The notes under the pieces: model-generated | The model's database searches: none | What the model was told of the DNA's origin: nothing | Seen by the model: the letters and a program-made list of their open reading frames with translations, nothing else | Part shown: positions 21,824 to 33,954 of the stretch, piece by piece | Layout of the letters: each line of letters opens with the position of its first letter | How positions within the stretch are numbered: position 1 is the first letter of the stretch | Assembly (NCBI GenBank): GCA_014529385.2 | Contig: CM043969.1 | Span: 20,862,946 to 20,920,945 of the forward strand | Length of the DNA: 58,000 bases | Reading direction: 5' to 3' | DNA from: Adiantum capillus-veneris | Lineage: Eukaryota > Streptophyta > Polypodiopsida > Polypodiales > Pteridaceae | Made by a program: the position numbers and the translations under genes

Positions 21824-24616
21824 TCACGAGCATTTCCACTTCTCGGATGCTGCAGTACGGGAAGCGTTGCGTAACTGCTTTGCTAACATCGATTCTCTTG
21901 CTTTCTCAATAGTACGAGTTCTCCCAAAGGTGTGCCTAAAAAACCAATTAAACATCTCTTGGAGGTAGTTGGAGTGTGAGCTACCACCACCATGCCGAGT
22001 ATTCTTGAAGTAGACTCCTTTTGTTCGATAGTGGGACTTCTCCATGCCTTGTGTACTCCATATATCAAGCGAACCATAGCGGTCCATGAAATATGCACCA
22101 TGCGCATAGAGAATATGCTAAAACAACCAAAAAGGAGATAAGCGAATAGAAAAGCTACATTTTCAAACATTGCATATGTATTAAGTCCGTTAAAACAAAC
22201 CATGTAGTGTGTAATCTTGCTTTCAGACCATCCGTCCTTAGCGGCCTTTGTGAATTCATAAAGCACCTTCTTGAACTCCTCTCGCTGCTCAATGGTGGTG
22301 CTTGAAAGATTCATCAATTGCACAACCTTTTGAAAGGATGACCCTACTAGCTTGCGTTGGTTAGCAACCTCCACATTGGGATCTTTGTCCGTCGTGCATG
22401 AACACAAATCTTTCCACAACTCCCACCGCTTCTCACTTGCTAGATCGGCACTTGCCTTGGATACCTGCATTGGAGACTTTGACATCTTCTTGAAAAATCG
22501 ACGTGCTTTGGCTCCATTCATGGAAACCTTCTGTGCCACCTCATATGTCTTCTTCCTACAAGTCTCTGCTACAATGTTCACCCTTGATCGATGACATCCA
22601 ATCTCATTAAGGAGCGTCTCCACCCCCTGCAAGGAGTCTTTTGACCGTTGAAGGGGCTTCATTGTGAAAGCATAATCAATGTGATGATTTAAGATCCTAT
22701 CAAATATTCGCATAAACGCATGCAATGTGAAAAAGTGAACATTGTTGAGGGAGAAGGGAATTATGGGGTTCCACCCAGGATCTTTGATATCCCTATTGGG
22801 CACCTGCAGCATATCACATGAAAGAACCGAACTTTGCCACTCCCTATTTATATGGTCATCATTATCATCGTCCTGACCTTCCACTTGAGTTGCTCGACTT
22901 GTCTTGTGTCCTTTCGTACAGAATGGACAGGGAAGTAAAGAATTTGCACCTTATTTGCATCCAAGCAGGCACTTTATGGTCTTTAGATCACCACCTAAAT
23001 GCCATTCAACATCAAACTCCCCACGTCCTGGAACCATGAGCTTCTCACCGTTTATTTGAGCTTTAATGACCTCTGTGACCCATGGGATTCTACTGAAAAT
23101 CCATGCAAGGACTTCATGTGTCTCTTTCGGAACTTCAATTGCACCAAGCCACCATATATCCTTCTCTGATTGCACACTAAAAGAGGGCTTTGTCGCTTCA
23201 CTCGAACTGCAAGATTGCTTGGCATAAGCTAGGGCTTCATTCATAAGCATGATGCTCATTCTCTCCAACTTTCTCCCTTTAACAATTACACACTCATCCA
23301 ACTTCAGCACGAACATAAGCTTGCCTTCAAGAACTACCAACAACATAAAGCCTCAGAATGCATGTTATGACACATCATAGAGCATGTAGGCAACTCTAAA
23401 CTAACCTGCATCACTCAAATTGTAGAAAACAGCCATGGACTGCTGCAATCGTATCAAGTCCACAAAGATATTGTTGAATTTGGTGTAAACAAACCCTTAG
23501 GTCCGCAACACACTGTTAGAAACAGCACCGCTTCCCTTCCCGCGGCCCTTCCTTCCTTGTGATTTGCTACGGAGCGGCTGAAGAGGCATCCTGTCTTCAA
23601 TATACAAGTAGTCCCCTAATCGGTGAACAACATCTTCATTTGACACCTTCTTGGCAATCTGCACTCTGTGCGGAAGTGGGAATAGGTTTTCCGTGACTCC
23701 TCGACTTCTTAATGCATCTTTTAACACTTGATGTATTGCTTGATAGCCCTTGGTACTAATCCCAACAGCATCACAAATATCCTGAACATCTAGATCAGTG
23801 ACAATATTAGAAAAATCTCTAAGAACTCTCTTAGTGATTGCGTCTTTCAAGTGTTTTGCCTATGGAGAATCAAGCATCCCAATAAAATCCTCTTTGTTGA
23901 AACAAGAACGAAGCAAAGTAGCCCTAGCTGACGCATTCTCGCCGCCGCACGTTTCTTGGACGAAGTTCCTATTGCCCAAAACAACAATGATGAGCCGTAT
24001 TAAACTTAAACAACATGAGGGATAGAACATGTTACCTCATAGCTATCACCCTTCGTTTTCTTGCACCTCCACGTGGTGCAAGAGTCTGAATTTCGGACAA
24101 CTCTCGTTTCCTCACCCTACCTCCCATGGCAGTACTCTTCATGTGTGAAAGAGTATCCTCAAGCTTTTTAATTACATTTTCCTTGGTTGTGATGGTGCTC
24201 TTTGCCTCCTCAAGCGCACTAGTAGTTGTTTGCATCTGAGCTTGAAGATTGTGGAAACTCCCATTGAGCAACTGCCAATGACGCAAGTAGATCTCGGACC
24301 GCGCAATCTCGTGTTTGTTGAGTCTCTTGCAGTAGCCCAACAAACCTTGCTCTCCATTTCCAACGTATTGCAACAGTGATGGAATGTTTGTAAAAGACGG
24401 ATGAACATTGAGAGAAGGATCCTTTGGATACAAGCATCCGTCTGTCCAGAGATCCACATTCTTCTCCCCTTGAGCGCGGCGTTCGTTGGCTGAAGGTAAT
24501 GTACCCAAGCATGTTTTCTTTGTCAGAACATACTCTTGAGGTAGGTGTAGGAAAAGACCTGGAGACCTACCGTGTGAAGAGCTTGCTGGGACATTGGTCA
24601 CGTCGTCAAGAGGCAT
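21824..24616 (-). pseudogene. Transposase-like gene, four exons, RNase H-fold family (three in-frame stops)
   Basis: Minus-strand exons: 24616-24036, 23968-23406, 23333-22201 and 22117-21824. Introns are 67, 72 and 83 nt, all GT-AG, and phases agree throughout, giving about 856 codons. Motifs: LKLDECVIVKG, then WHLGGDLKTIKCLLGCK with CPFCTKGH (a Cys-x2-Cys pair), GWNPIIPFSLNNVHFFTLHA, FMRIFDRIL, and in the last exon WSTQGMEKSHY with NTRHGGG. From memory these match a widespread family of transposon-like proteins in cnidarians, sponges and Rhizophagus, whose Asp, Asp and Glu may be a DDE triad; I cannot name it. Stops are TAG 23862-23860, TAA 23499-23497 and TAA 22953-22951. I start at MPLDDV because the upstream frame only translates a minisatellite. 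Confidence 0.7.
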
Positions 24617-24619
24617 TGT

Positions 24620-24766
24620 AGGATGGAGAGATGGAGCTTGAAGGATGGAGAGATAGAGCTTGTAGGATGGAGAGATGGAGCTTGAAGGATGGAGAGATGG
24701 AGCTTGAAGGATGGAGAGATAGAGCTTGTAGGATGGAGAGATGGAGCTTGAAGGATGGAGAGATGG
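24620..24766. repeat. Minisatellite, 22-bp unit, about 6.7 copies
   Basis: Unit AGGATGGAGAGATGGAGCTT plus GA, alternating with a variant carrying ATAGAG and TGT. It lies immediately upstream of the chosen start of the transposase-like gene, so it is probably 5' UTR or promoter. Since 22 is not a multiple of 3, its translation repeats only every 66 bp. Confidence 0.92.
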
Positions 24767-25329
24767 GTGCGTAGGTGCAACAGCAGGTGCAGGTGCAAGG
24801 GGGATGGGTGTAGGAGAGGAGCTTAGATTAGGAGAGAGAGTTTTCAATTTTGGGGGGAATTTTCTAAAAGTTTGGAGGGAGTCAAAAAATGTTGAATTTT
24901 GAGTAATTTAACTTAAAAAACGTTTTTTTATTATGTGTTTATGTTGGGGGTACTTTTTAGGGGGGAATACAGTTTTTTTGAAAGTTTTTGAAAAAAGTCA
25001 TTTTTTTAACCTCTTTGACCCACGGATTTGCTTAGGTGGCATGGGAGAGTTAAGAGGCCACTTACAAGTTGGCCAAAAAGGTAGAGAGAGAAGACCCCCT
25101 ACCCCCCTACTTTTCAAATGGTTTACCCCCCCCTTCCCTACTTTTTAAATGGTTACCCCCCCCCCCCCCCCTTCCCCCTACCTTTTTAGGGGTCAAAGGT
25201 GGAGGAGACCCTACCAAAATAGCCCCATTCAAAGCCTTTGTCCCCCTTAATCTTGGCAAGCTTCCTTTAAATTAGGGATTCTTACAAGGCCCATGGAGAG
25301 TCCATTTTTTTCCTAATGAATTGAAATAG
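24767..25329. other. Noncoding flank with C-tracts
   Basis: No gene seen. 25095-25190 holds three imperfect copies of a CTACTTTT-AAATGG-TTACCCCC unit, the last with 16 consecutive C (25156-25171). T- and G-rich homopolymers are common at 24900-25010. Confidence 0.6.
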
Positions 25330-27530
25330 TGGGCGCGTGTGTCAGTTGCAGAGACTCATATTCTCCACATGTGGAATATGTCTCATGTAAGAATGTCTGA
25401 AAAAAGAACATCCTCCAAGTACGAGATGTGCTTGTGTGTGGAGGTAAATGTAAACACTCCATGACGTGAGTGAGAGGGACCCTCATTATCCTTATTCCAC
25501 ACTGGCTAAACCGAACTCTTTAAGTTCCTAGACCATGTTGTACCCATGTGACAATATGTGCCAAATCAAACCCTACAAGTGGTTCCATAACTGCCTAATA
25601 AATTTATTTTGGATACTACGGCCCTAAATCCTTGGCTCTTACATGACCTTGTCATCTCTCTTAAGAGAGAAAATAGATAAAAACATAAAAGTTTATGCAT
25701 CTTGGAGGTTGAACATAGTGTTCACTTATTCGTAGTGAAAGTCACCTGCCCAAATTTCCCGCCTGCAAAGGCCTAGGAACACTAATTGAAAATTAGTGAA
25801 ATGCAAGTAGTATTGCACATGTAACCCTAGGTGTTGCCTTTGCAATCCAAACCCTTGGTTAAAATCTACATCGTCAAACCAATTGTTGAGACCCTACATA
25901 GAAACTGTTCAGCTAACAGATAACGGTGATCAAAACAGTCGACCGTGTACACAAATGTTTGAAATCAATTGAAAAGTTGAAATTTGTCCACTACCCCTTG
26001 GCAGCTTGTGGACTTCTTTCCTTGAAAGTGCAAGTGTGAAGGTTCCAAGAATTGACCATCAACACTTAATAAGTGATTTAGTAATAACGAGCAGGGTCCG
26101 ACCCAAAAATTGTACTCGTATAGACACTCTTAGTGCTATGGATAAAATAGGAGATCCACTCAAGTCGGAATTGTATTTCACAACTGGATCTTTTCTAGAC
26201 CCAAAAATCCATAATCTTGGGTTTTTGTGAACAGTCGTGCTGTGTGAAATTTTGCCTTTAGCTATACACCTTGGCAGAGATAAGCCATTACGAGTTTAAG
26301 ATGTTCAAAAACTCAACTTGATCGTCACACTTACAATATGTAGTGCTAAAATAACACCCAAAAAATCAATAATGGCAAAACTCTTGCTTGTCCATTAGAA
26401 TCGATGGGTACTCAACTGGATAGAATTGTTTGATCTTGAAAGAAATCACTGATGCATTACAAACACATGGCTCTTAGCCATTCCAAAATAGGGGACTCTT
26501 AACTCATAAAAAATGGATGGCTCTTAGCCCTTCGTTTTACCATAGCAACATAGAAAGATTTTAGTAACATCATGCCTAATTTCACCTTTCCCATAGAGAA
26601 TTAGGAAGGAGAGAGAGAGAATGTTGGGCTGAGGAAAATCCCATATTCTAATGTATTGAATGCGCCGTGCGTATGCCTCTATGCAAACAATGGCTATGCG
26701 GTAGCTTATCCTATAAGTGTACAACAATGTACTTGTACCACACTCTCGGTAGAGAGAGGTACCATAATGCACATATGAATCCACCTAGCGTATATGTGGT
26801 CATGATTATACTAGATTGACTTAAGTATGGCATTTTCCTGTGAATAAACATTTTTTAAAAATGTTGTAAAACATCAATAACTTATCGTGTCGTTGACAGG
26901 GTAGTTGGCATTATAGCAGAAGCGTAAAAATTACTTAGGTAAAATTTTATCTACCTCACTGGCATGCCATGCATGCAGAGGTGTTGCCCTTGGCGACAAT
27001 GACAGCTCTAGGGATTGAGTCGATACCAGAAGTGCCTTGCACAATCGGGAATAGATACATCACAATTGGCCATTGTCTTACTAAATTGTGATCTTCTATC
27101 CACACATTGTGGAATGCCAAGAAGTGTGTGCCAATGTCGTTGATTTGAAGTCAACGGTATGATCTTCACACGAGTTAGAAGCCTTGCTTCTCATAAATGC
27201 TATCAAAGCACTTTGCTTTGTACAATAGGCAATCTTTGCCAACTTAAAAGTTAAAATGTAGAAAAACAAGAAAACTTGAAATTGTGTAACTTGGTTGCCT
27301 TGCTGTAAGCAGTTGTCTAGAGTTTTTGAAATAAAAACTCGCTTAAATCTGGCTCTTAGCCATATATATTGTGCAAGAGAGAGTTGTCATATGCACCATA
27401 TACGTTGTCTTAGTAGATAGTGAAATAACGTGTAGGCACTTGCCAAGTACCCCCCAAGTTCGTATCCTCATAGCATATTCCAAACTTGAAGTCTTGTCTT
27501 TGGATGATATATCTCAATAGACCGACTTTG
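25330..27530. repeat. Dispersed noncoding repeat, copy 1
   Basis: Aligns with the reverse complement of 37740-39950 by eye. Landmarks shared in order are ACTCATATTC-CACATGTGGAAT, GTACGAGATGT-CTTGTGTGTGGAGGTAA, GGCTAAACCGAACTC, AATAGGAGATCCAC, AGCTTATCCTATAAG and CTCATAGCATAT. There are many substitutions and indels. No ORF of note. Confidence 0.75.
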
Positions 27531-28041
27531 GATGCTACCGCTTATTTTGCTCATAGACAGATGCCACAGCAAAAGAAAGTCAACCTTCTCAATATTGTTC
27601 CATATATACGTGTTACCAAGTAGCTGTGACAACTCGTCGGATCACACTTGTCGAAAATGGGTGGATCATATCCTTGTCTGAGTGAATCATGGAAAAACAA
27701 TTTGCTTAACAACTTCTTGGAATTGTAGTTAATGATCGGGCCTTTTCGAGTACTTTGACCATACAGTCACAAGTTTACCATTCAAGCCACATGCATTGCC
27801 TGTACTTGCATGTACTGCTAAACAACCTTGTTTGAACTTATTGCTAGTCATACTTACACCTTGACGTTGAGGCGGTCCGGGGTGGGCAACAAGAAGAGTG
27901 GCCTCTAAGCACCCTTGTAGGCTCCCGTGCTGCTCAATTGGGTTGGGGTTGGAAAAAACAACAAACACACACACAAAACCGTAACCTAACCCTACATAAA
28001 TTTGGGGCACCACCTAGTTTTGGATGTGAACTAGGACGCGT

Positions 28042-28095
<54 letters not shown>

Positions 28096-28200
28096 TGCTC
28101 GGGCTACTTTGAAATGTATCGGCAATGATCAAGAAAACACAATTATATATGTAAGAAAGAGAGAGAAGAGGGAGAGGGTGCTTGTTGCATTAATACCTTC
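27531..28200. other. Noncoding, with AG microsatellite
   Basis: No gene seen. An uninterrupted (AG)n tract covers about 28044-28092, preceded by a CA-rich segment near 27960-27977. Open frames through the repeat are artefacts of its lack of stop codons. Confidence 0.7.
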
Positions 28201-30478
28201 TTACAAATCTGTCATGACCGATCAAAGTGAGATTAGTATTATTTCAACATATCTTGAGTAAATTTCACCACGACACATCACAAGAAAAGCCACCCTAATC
28301 ACTGTCTTAAGGCCAGGGGAGTCCTCTCCACCCTGTCGCCCTCTTACAATATGTGGGATTTATGGCTAAATTGATGACAACACCCAGACACAAGCTATCA
28401 AGAACTAAAAATATCACCAAGACACTTACACATCATTGTTGTCCACTACTTCACGTTGGAAGAGAGACAAAGTATCCAAGCTTAGTCCAAATCCACCCTC
28501 CTTGATTCATCAAATGTTGGGCTTACACTAGTAGGAGGAATGATGGATTTTCCACTCTCAATTGAATGATCGCTATCTCTCTTACAATGGCATAGAGTTC
28601 CCGTGCTAATCACCCCTATTACAACACATGCACAAGCATACGACAATGAGCTTCCACTCAAGAGATCCTTCTAGAGAGGTTGAGCTTGGCTTCTCAAGCT
28701 ATAGCATAGTGCTCTTGCTTATGGCTCTCCCTTTGTGCTAGCTACACCCTCCTTTTATAGCAATTTTGAAGGCTAGGGTTACTCCTCTAACCATGGCTGG
28801 GTTAGATTTTCAGCACTTATCTAATTTCTTTTGCTTGGAATTATTAAGAAGTTGGTGTGGATAGATGAAGAAGAGAGAGAGGAGAGAAGTGGAGGTGATA
28901 GGACTTTTCATAGTAGGTTAGTGTTAGTAAATTAGTAGAGTTAGTTATTTTTATTGATTTACAAATGGAATTGGATATTTACAATGGGAGTATCCAAGTA
29001 GGATACAAATAAGGAAGAAAAAACTCTTAATAGGTAAGAAAACATGGATTTCTTACAATGTTGATGCTCCAAGTGTCTTGAGTAGGGTCAATTTTGACGC
29101 TTGTTGACAGTCCACTAGCTTTGACGGTACGTTTTTTTCACTCTTGACCTTCCTTTGGAAGCCAAGGTAATTGAATATGAGTAATCAATCACCATGATGC
29201 TGTCTTTCAAGAGAAGAGGCTGAATTTTATGGTTTTTTGATAGATATGGGTAATATGGATGAGGAAAAATGAGACTAGGTGGTCAATTTTGGAATGGAAG
29301 TGTGTGGAGGAAACATGAGTTCACCATGGTTTTTCTTATTCTTCAAGGTTTAGAAGAAGGTGAGTAGGGTGCAAAGAGGAGTGGTGAGAGAGGTGGGGAT
29401 GATGAGTGGAGAGGTGTGTGTGAAAGAGGAAAATGATAAAGTGGAAGAGGGAGTGTGGCTGCATAGCATTGGCAAACTGGGGTCCACAAATAAAATCCTA
29501 GCTCACAGCTCGTAGCTCAAAAAAATATGAAAACATTTGAGGTGAAAGTTTAGCTCACGAGCTACAACTTTTGTTTGTATCACCTTTTCAAATTTGGGGA
29601 GCATGTGATCTTTAAAAATTCAGTAAAACCGACTATTTTTTCCACTGCACAAGATCCTTGTGAGGTCCTTCTTTGGATGATTCTTTTGAATACCTCCAAG
29701 AGTGAGCTCCCCATGATGCATGCATGCATTCCACATACCATTGACCTTATTTGGTAGGTCTATAATTAAAGATATTGTTGAGATCATGATATAAGTGAAT
29801 AGTACAACTAAGAAAATCAAATATTGAGGGGTCTAAAAAAATATGTACATGTCAAATATAAATAATATAGGTGGAAAAAATATAAAGGGGTCAAAATAAA
29901 TCTCTCTCATTATAAGTCTACCATAAAAAGATGAATATTTTTGGTGTTCTAATTTATGAGAGTAAAAGAGAATAGATGTAGGAAGGAAAAATCACAATAG
30001 TGAAAAAATATACACATAAATAAAACTAGTTTTTTTGGATTTTTGTTGGGATGGAGTTACACCAAAAATAAGAGAAGCTTGCATGAAATTATTTTTATAT
30101 GGAATAAAGAGTATGCAAAATGGTAAGAAAAAATATGGTAATGGTGAGTCAATGTACATAGCATAAATAACACACCATAGGTAGAAATATTTAAATAAAT
30201 ACCAAAATAATTATGAAAAATCCTTTTATTTAGGCCCTATATACAATGAAATATTTACACACAAATGGGCCATAATATACATATAGTTTTTATTTTTTTG
30301 GCTCAACTAGCCCAGTGACTAGCTAGCTGAGGGTTTTTAAGAAGATATGGGAAAAGTCCCCTAACTCACACACACCTATATACAGTGAAATGGTAGGGAT
30401 AGCCACAGTGTTTGGATGATTTTGGTAGGGTGGGTTAACTCACTATGGCAATTACGGAGAGCCGAAAAACGGCAATCA
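28201..30478 (-). repeat. Probable 3' LTR of the Tat element (left end not placed)
   Basis: A polypurine tract at 30479-30493 (minus strand) is followed by TGATTGCCG, the expected LTR start, so the LTR runs leftward from 30478. A minus-strand TATAAAAG lies at 28752-28759, which would make U3 about 1.7 kb. The distal CA end was not identified; 28.2 kb is a rough guess. No ORF of note is present; 29500-30300 is very AT-rich. Confidence 0.45.
28752..28759 (-). promoter_or_regulatory. TATA box, minus strand
   Basis: TATAAAAG followed by GAGGG and a purine-rich stretch; candidate core promoter of the Tat LTR. Confidence 0.45.
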
Positions 30479-30493
30479 TTAGCCCTCCCCCAG
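30479..30493 (-). other. Polypurine tract of the Tat element
   Basis: The minus strand reads CTGGGGGAGGGCTAA and is followed at once by TGATTGCC, the LTR start. Confidence 0.65.
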
Positions 30494-30509
30494 GATGATG
30501 GTATTATAT

Positions 30510-31691
30510 TCATGTACCATCATAGAGCATCTTTTCCAAAGAGAGTGCTTCAGAGTCCTTGACGAGGTCTTCATTGTTTGGCCCCTCAGAATTTTTGTTT
30601 GAGTTACACTCATGCTTCACGGAAAAATACCTACATGAGATAGCTTCCTTTTGACAGATCTTTGGTAGATCCTTTGGTCGAAGGCAACTCAAATAAGGCT
30701 TCAAGCGATACCCGTTTACCTTCCTGGAGTGCTCTTTCCCATTCAAGTCCATAAGTTGATAGTAACTTGAATTGAAAGCCTTCTTAACTATGTATGGCTC
30801 TTTCCATCTAGTTTCAAATTTGGCATCAAAATGATTGTCGAGTCGATTGTCATACCTTAGCACAAGATCTCCTTCATTGATGCCTTTGTCCTTTAGTTTC
30901 TTGTCAAGCTTCTCCTTCGCCTGCGTATCTTTCCTCTTGTAGCACTTGTATGCTGTTTCTCTTTTCCACTCAAGCTCAGCTAAGGTAAGAAGTCAATCCA
31001 TCCATGCTTCTTGATCATCTTGTGCTACTTTGCCATGAAGTTGTATTGTTGGGATGTTGAGCTCAATTGGTTGTAAAGCCTCTTGACCATAGACCAAGTA
31101 AAATGGTGTAAACTCCGTGGCTTCCCTATATGTGGTTCGATACGCCCACAAGGCACCATCCAAGAAGTCATCCCACAACTTTGTCTTGTTTCTGAGAATG
31201 TTTCTAATGATGCCTGCAATGACACCATTAGCTTTTTCTACCACACCATTGGATTGGGGATAGTAGGGTGTACTATGATGATGTAGAATGTGAAGTTCTT
31301 CATAGACCTCTGTGAGCAAGCCCTTTCTAAACCCTGGACCATTATCAGAAACAATCTCCAAAGGTGTGCCAAATCTACAACAAATGTGAGTGTAGACAAA
31401 TTTGCTCACTGTCCTCTCAGTTACCTTTGCCACACTTTGTGCTTCCACCCACTTAGTCATATAGTCTACCGCCACTAGAATGTAGAGTTTACCATTTTTT
31501 GTCCTAGGGAGAGGACCCATAGCATCAATGCCCCACTTTTCAAAGGGTTCATTTGCAAGCACGATTTTCCTTGGACCATAGACCAATCTTCTATTCCCAT
31601 TTACCTGACAATTGTGACAACTTTTACACCAAAGTTGGACATCCACATGCAGACTTGTCCAAACATACCCCGCAAGCAAAATCTTCTTCAC
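30510..31691 (-). pseudogene. Tat-element integrase with C-terminal domain
   Basis: One frame interrupted by a single TGA at 30995-30993. The second half of the H2C2 site (WCKSCHNCQ) remains but the His pair is lost. The catalytic residues are in GIDAMGPL, VSDNGPGF and GVVEKANG. The C-terminal part (WKEPYIVKKAF, YQLMDLNGKE) is the usual SH3-like integrase tail. Upstream it joins the RT-RNase H frame through TAA and TGA stops and an apparent deletion of the zinc domain. Confidence 0.88.
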
Positions 31692-31703
31692 AGTTCAAAC
31701 CTT

Positions 31704-33854
31704 TTAGAATGGCGGAATCTCCTTGATAGTTGGTACTCTTCTGCACACTTGATCCTTCCCTCTTTGATAGAGGGATCCTTCTAGGAAGAGATACGCGCTT
31801 GCCTTTTTCATGAGTCTCCTCTTCTGAGCCTTCATGAAGTCTTGTGGAAACTCACCCTCCAAAATGTAGCTAATAATGGGAGTCAATGACTCCAATCCCT
31901 GGTATCTCGGTTGCTTGACAATTGCTGCCACCATGATGACCTGCACTTCTTTCTCAACACATGTAACTGCTTGTTGTGCAAGTAAATCGGCATCTTCATT
32001 TTGTTTCCTAGGAATATGATATAGTTGCACTTCTTCAAAGTGATTAAACATCCTACAAATGGCATGAACTTTTGTCCGTAAGCTTTCATTCTTGCATGCC
32101 CAAATGCCTAAAATCTGTTTAACAATGAGAAGTGCATCTCCCTTTACCATGAGACGTTTTATCCCTTGGCCAATGCACATCTTCAAACCATGAAGTAGTG
32201 TGTCGTATTCTACTTCATTGTTGCTAGTTGAACATGGTAGATTGACCTTCTCTTTAATGACCACCTCCCCACTTGGGTTGAGCAAGACTAGCCCTCCCCC
32301 TGCTTTTCCTGTGACTCGTCGAAAAGCTCCATCAAAGAACAAGGTAAAAGTATTAGGAATATTTTTCGGTGGTGGCAATGGTAGGGTCTTTATTTCAGGC
32401 ACCTTAATCTCCTTCTCATGTACCCTATAAGTAAGGATCCCTGCCAATTGTGCACGCACACTATCTTCTACCTTGAAAGAGTATTGGAACTCTTGCAATT
32501 CCATAATCCACTTTGAGATCCTAGTGCTAAGATTCATTTGAGATGACACCCAAGGAAACAAATTTTCTGCAGTGAGAATTACAAAAGGTTTTGGTAGCAA
32601 GTAGGATCTAAACTTTCTCATCGCAAACATGAGAGAAAGAATCATGAGTTCTGCCTCCGTGTAGCCTCTCTCCAAAGCATTCATGACCCTACTAGCAAAG
32701 TAGATGGGTCGCATCCGGGTACTATGGGGATCTTGTTGTAGCAAAACCACTCCAATTGTTTCTTTTCCAACACTAGAGCTAACAAAGAATGTGTACTCCC
32801 AACAAGGAGGCATGAGTGTTGGTAGTTCTGACAGGATGACTTTAATGTTACAAAAGTACTCTTCAAGCTCATCAGACCATGCAAATTCTACTTGTTGTGT
32901 CAACTTTTGCAAAGGATGAAGCAACTCTGAAGCTAAGTGAATAAAGCGTGACATATACTTCACCTTTTGAATGAATGAGATGACCTCTTTGAGATTCTTG
33001 GGTGATGGGAGCTCAATAAGAGCCTTTGCCTTTGAAGGATCCACCTCAATGCCTTTATAGGAAACCTTGTGACCAAGAAAGATCACTTCATCCTCACCTA
33101 TGTGACATTTGTCGGGGTTGAGTTGACCTCCCATGTCATAGAGCTTCTTTAAACCTTCTTCTACCCCTTGTAGATGCAATGATTTTAAGCTATAAATGCA
33201 AAAATCATCAATAAAAACCCTAATGGACTTTCCAAAGAATGCTTGAAACACCATGTTCATGAAGCGTTGGCAAGTTGCAGGAGCATTTGTCAGTCCAAAT
33301 GGCATGACTCTAAAAGCATAACAACCCCAAGGAGTGATGAAGGTTGTTTTCAACCGATCTTCCAATGCGATACGTATTTGAAAGTAACCCGAGTAGCCAT
33401 CACACACAGTGTACTTCTCATGACCAGCTTCCACACACACCCTCCACTTGCCATTTTTCTTAGGAGTGACAACAACGGGAGAGACCCACTCCGAATTCTC
33501 CACTGGATAAATGAAACCTGCTGCTAGAAGCTTTCTTACCTCCTTGAGTAAAGCCTGCTCCTTGATGACTCCTAGCCTTCGTAGCTTCTGAGCCTTAGGT
33601 ATGGCCTCTGGCTTCAACTCAATTTTGTGTTGAACAGCATCTACTCCACGCACATCGGTGCAGTCTTTAGCAAAAATCCTAGGAAATTTCCTTAACACAC
33701 CTTTGAGCTCCTCTCTTTCATCCTTTGTAAGTGTTGTAGATAACATACCTTCTAGCATTCTTTCATCTTCCACTTTTTGGTTTTCTTGGGAACCTACCTC
33801 TTCCAAACCTGGGCAAGAGGTCTCTTGGTTGTTTGGCTTAAACCTTACCCCCAT
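31704..33854 (-). pseudogene. Tat-element RT with dual RNase H
   Basis: The 716-aa frame starts in the linker before RT (DLRGV-like CTDVRGVDAVQHKI) and contains [24 protein letters not shown] and the catalytic box FIDDFCIYS. A normal Ty3 RNase H follows. A second, archaeal-type RNase H comes after it (FFDGAFRR, SNNEVEYDTLLHGL, KGDALLIVKQ, NEDADLLA), the signature of the Tat lineage. A 73-bp deletion near 33429 removes the RT block between CV and AGHEKYTVCDGYSG, so this RT cannot be complete. It shares the frame of the integrase remnant. Confidence 0.9.
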
Positions 33855-33954
33855 GACTTCGATGGAAGACTCCTCTTCAGTAATGCTGCTGCTACTTTCT
33901 CCTTCTGAAGTGCTATCGGTCCAGCCTTCCTCCGTCTCACTTTGAGATGATTCT

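Larger units (their letters stand above)
16146..25329. mobile_element. Gene island, possible gene-carrying DNA transposon (ends not found)
   Basis: Four spliced or once-spliced genes in a convergent layout: two rightward, then an intergenic region with hairpins, then two leftward. The outermost leftward gene encodes a transposase-like protein and its neighbour a histone H3-like protein. Nothing here is LTR-type. I compared the two edges by eye and found no terminal inverted repeat; the left edge is cut or hidden by the copia LTR. The mobile-element call rests on the transposase-like gene and on the compact clustering only. Confidence 0.4.

Noticed and set aside
24617-24847. N-terminal extension of the transposase-like protein
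   Set aside because: It only translates the minisatellite and its flank; peptide repeats follow from the 22-bp unit, so it is probably untranslated.
16146-25329. Terminal inverted repeats of the gene island
   Set aside because: I compared the sequence after the copia LTR with the 24.8-25.3 kb flank and found no matching ends.
28044-28092. Coding potential across the AG tract
   Set aside because: Pure dinucleotide repeat; open frames are trivial.
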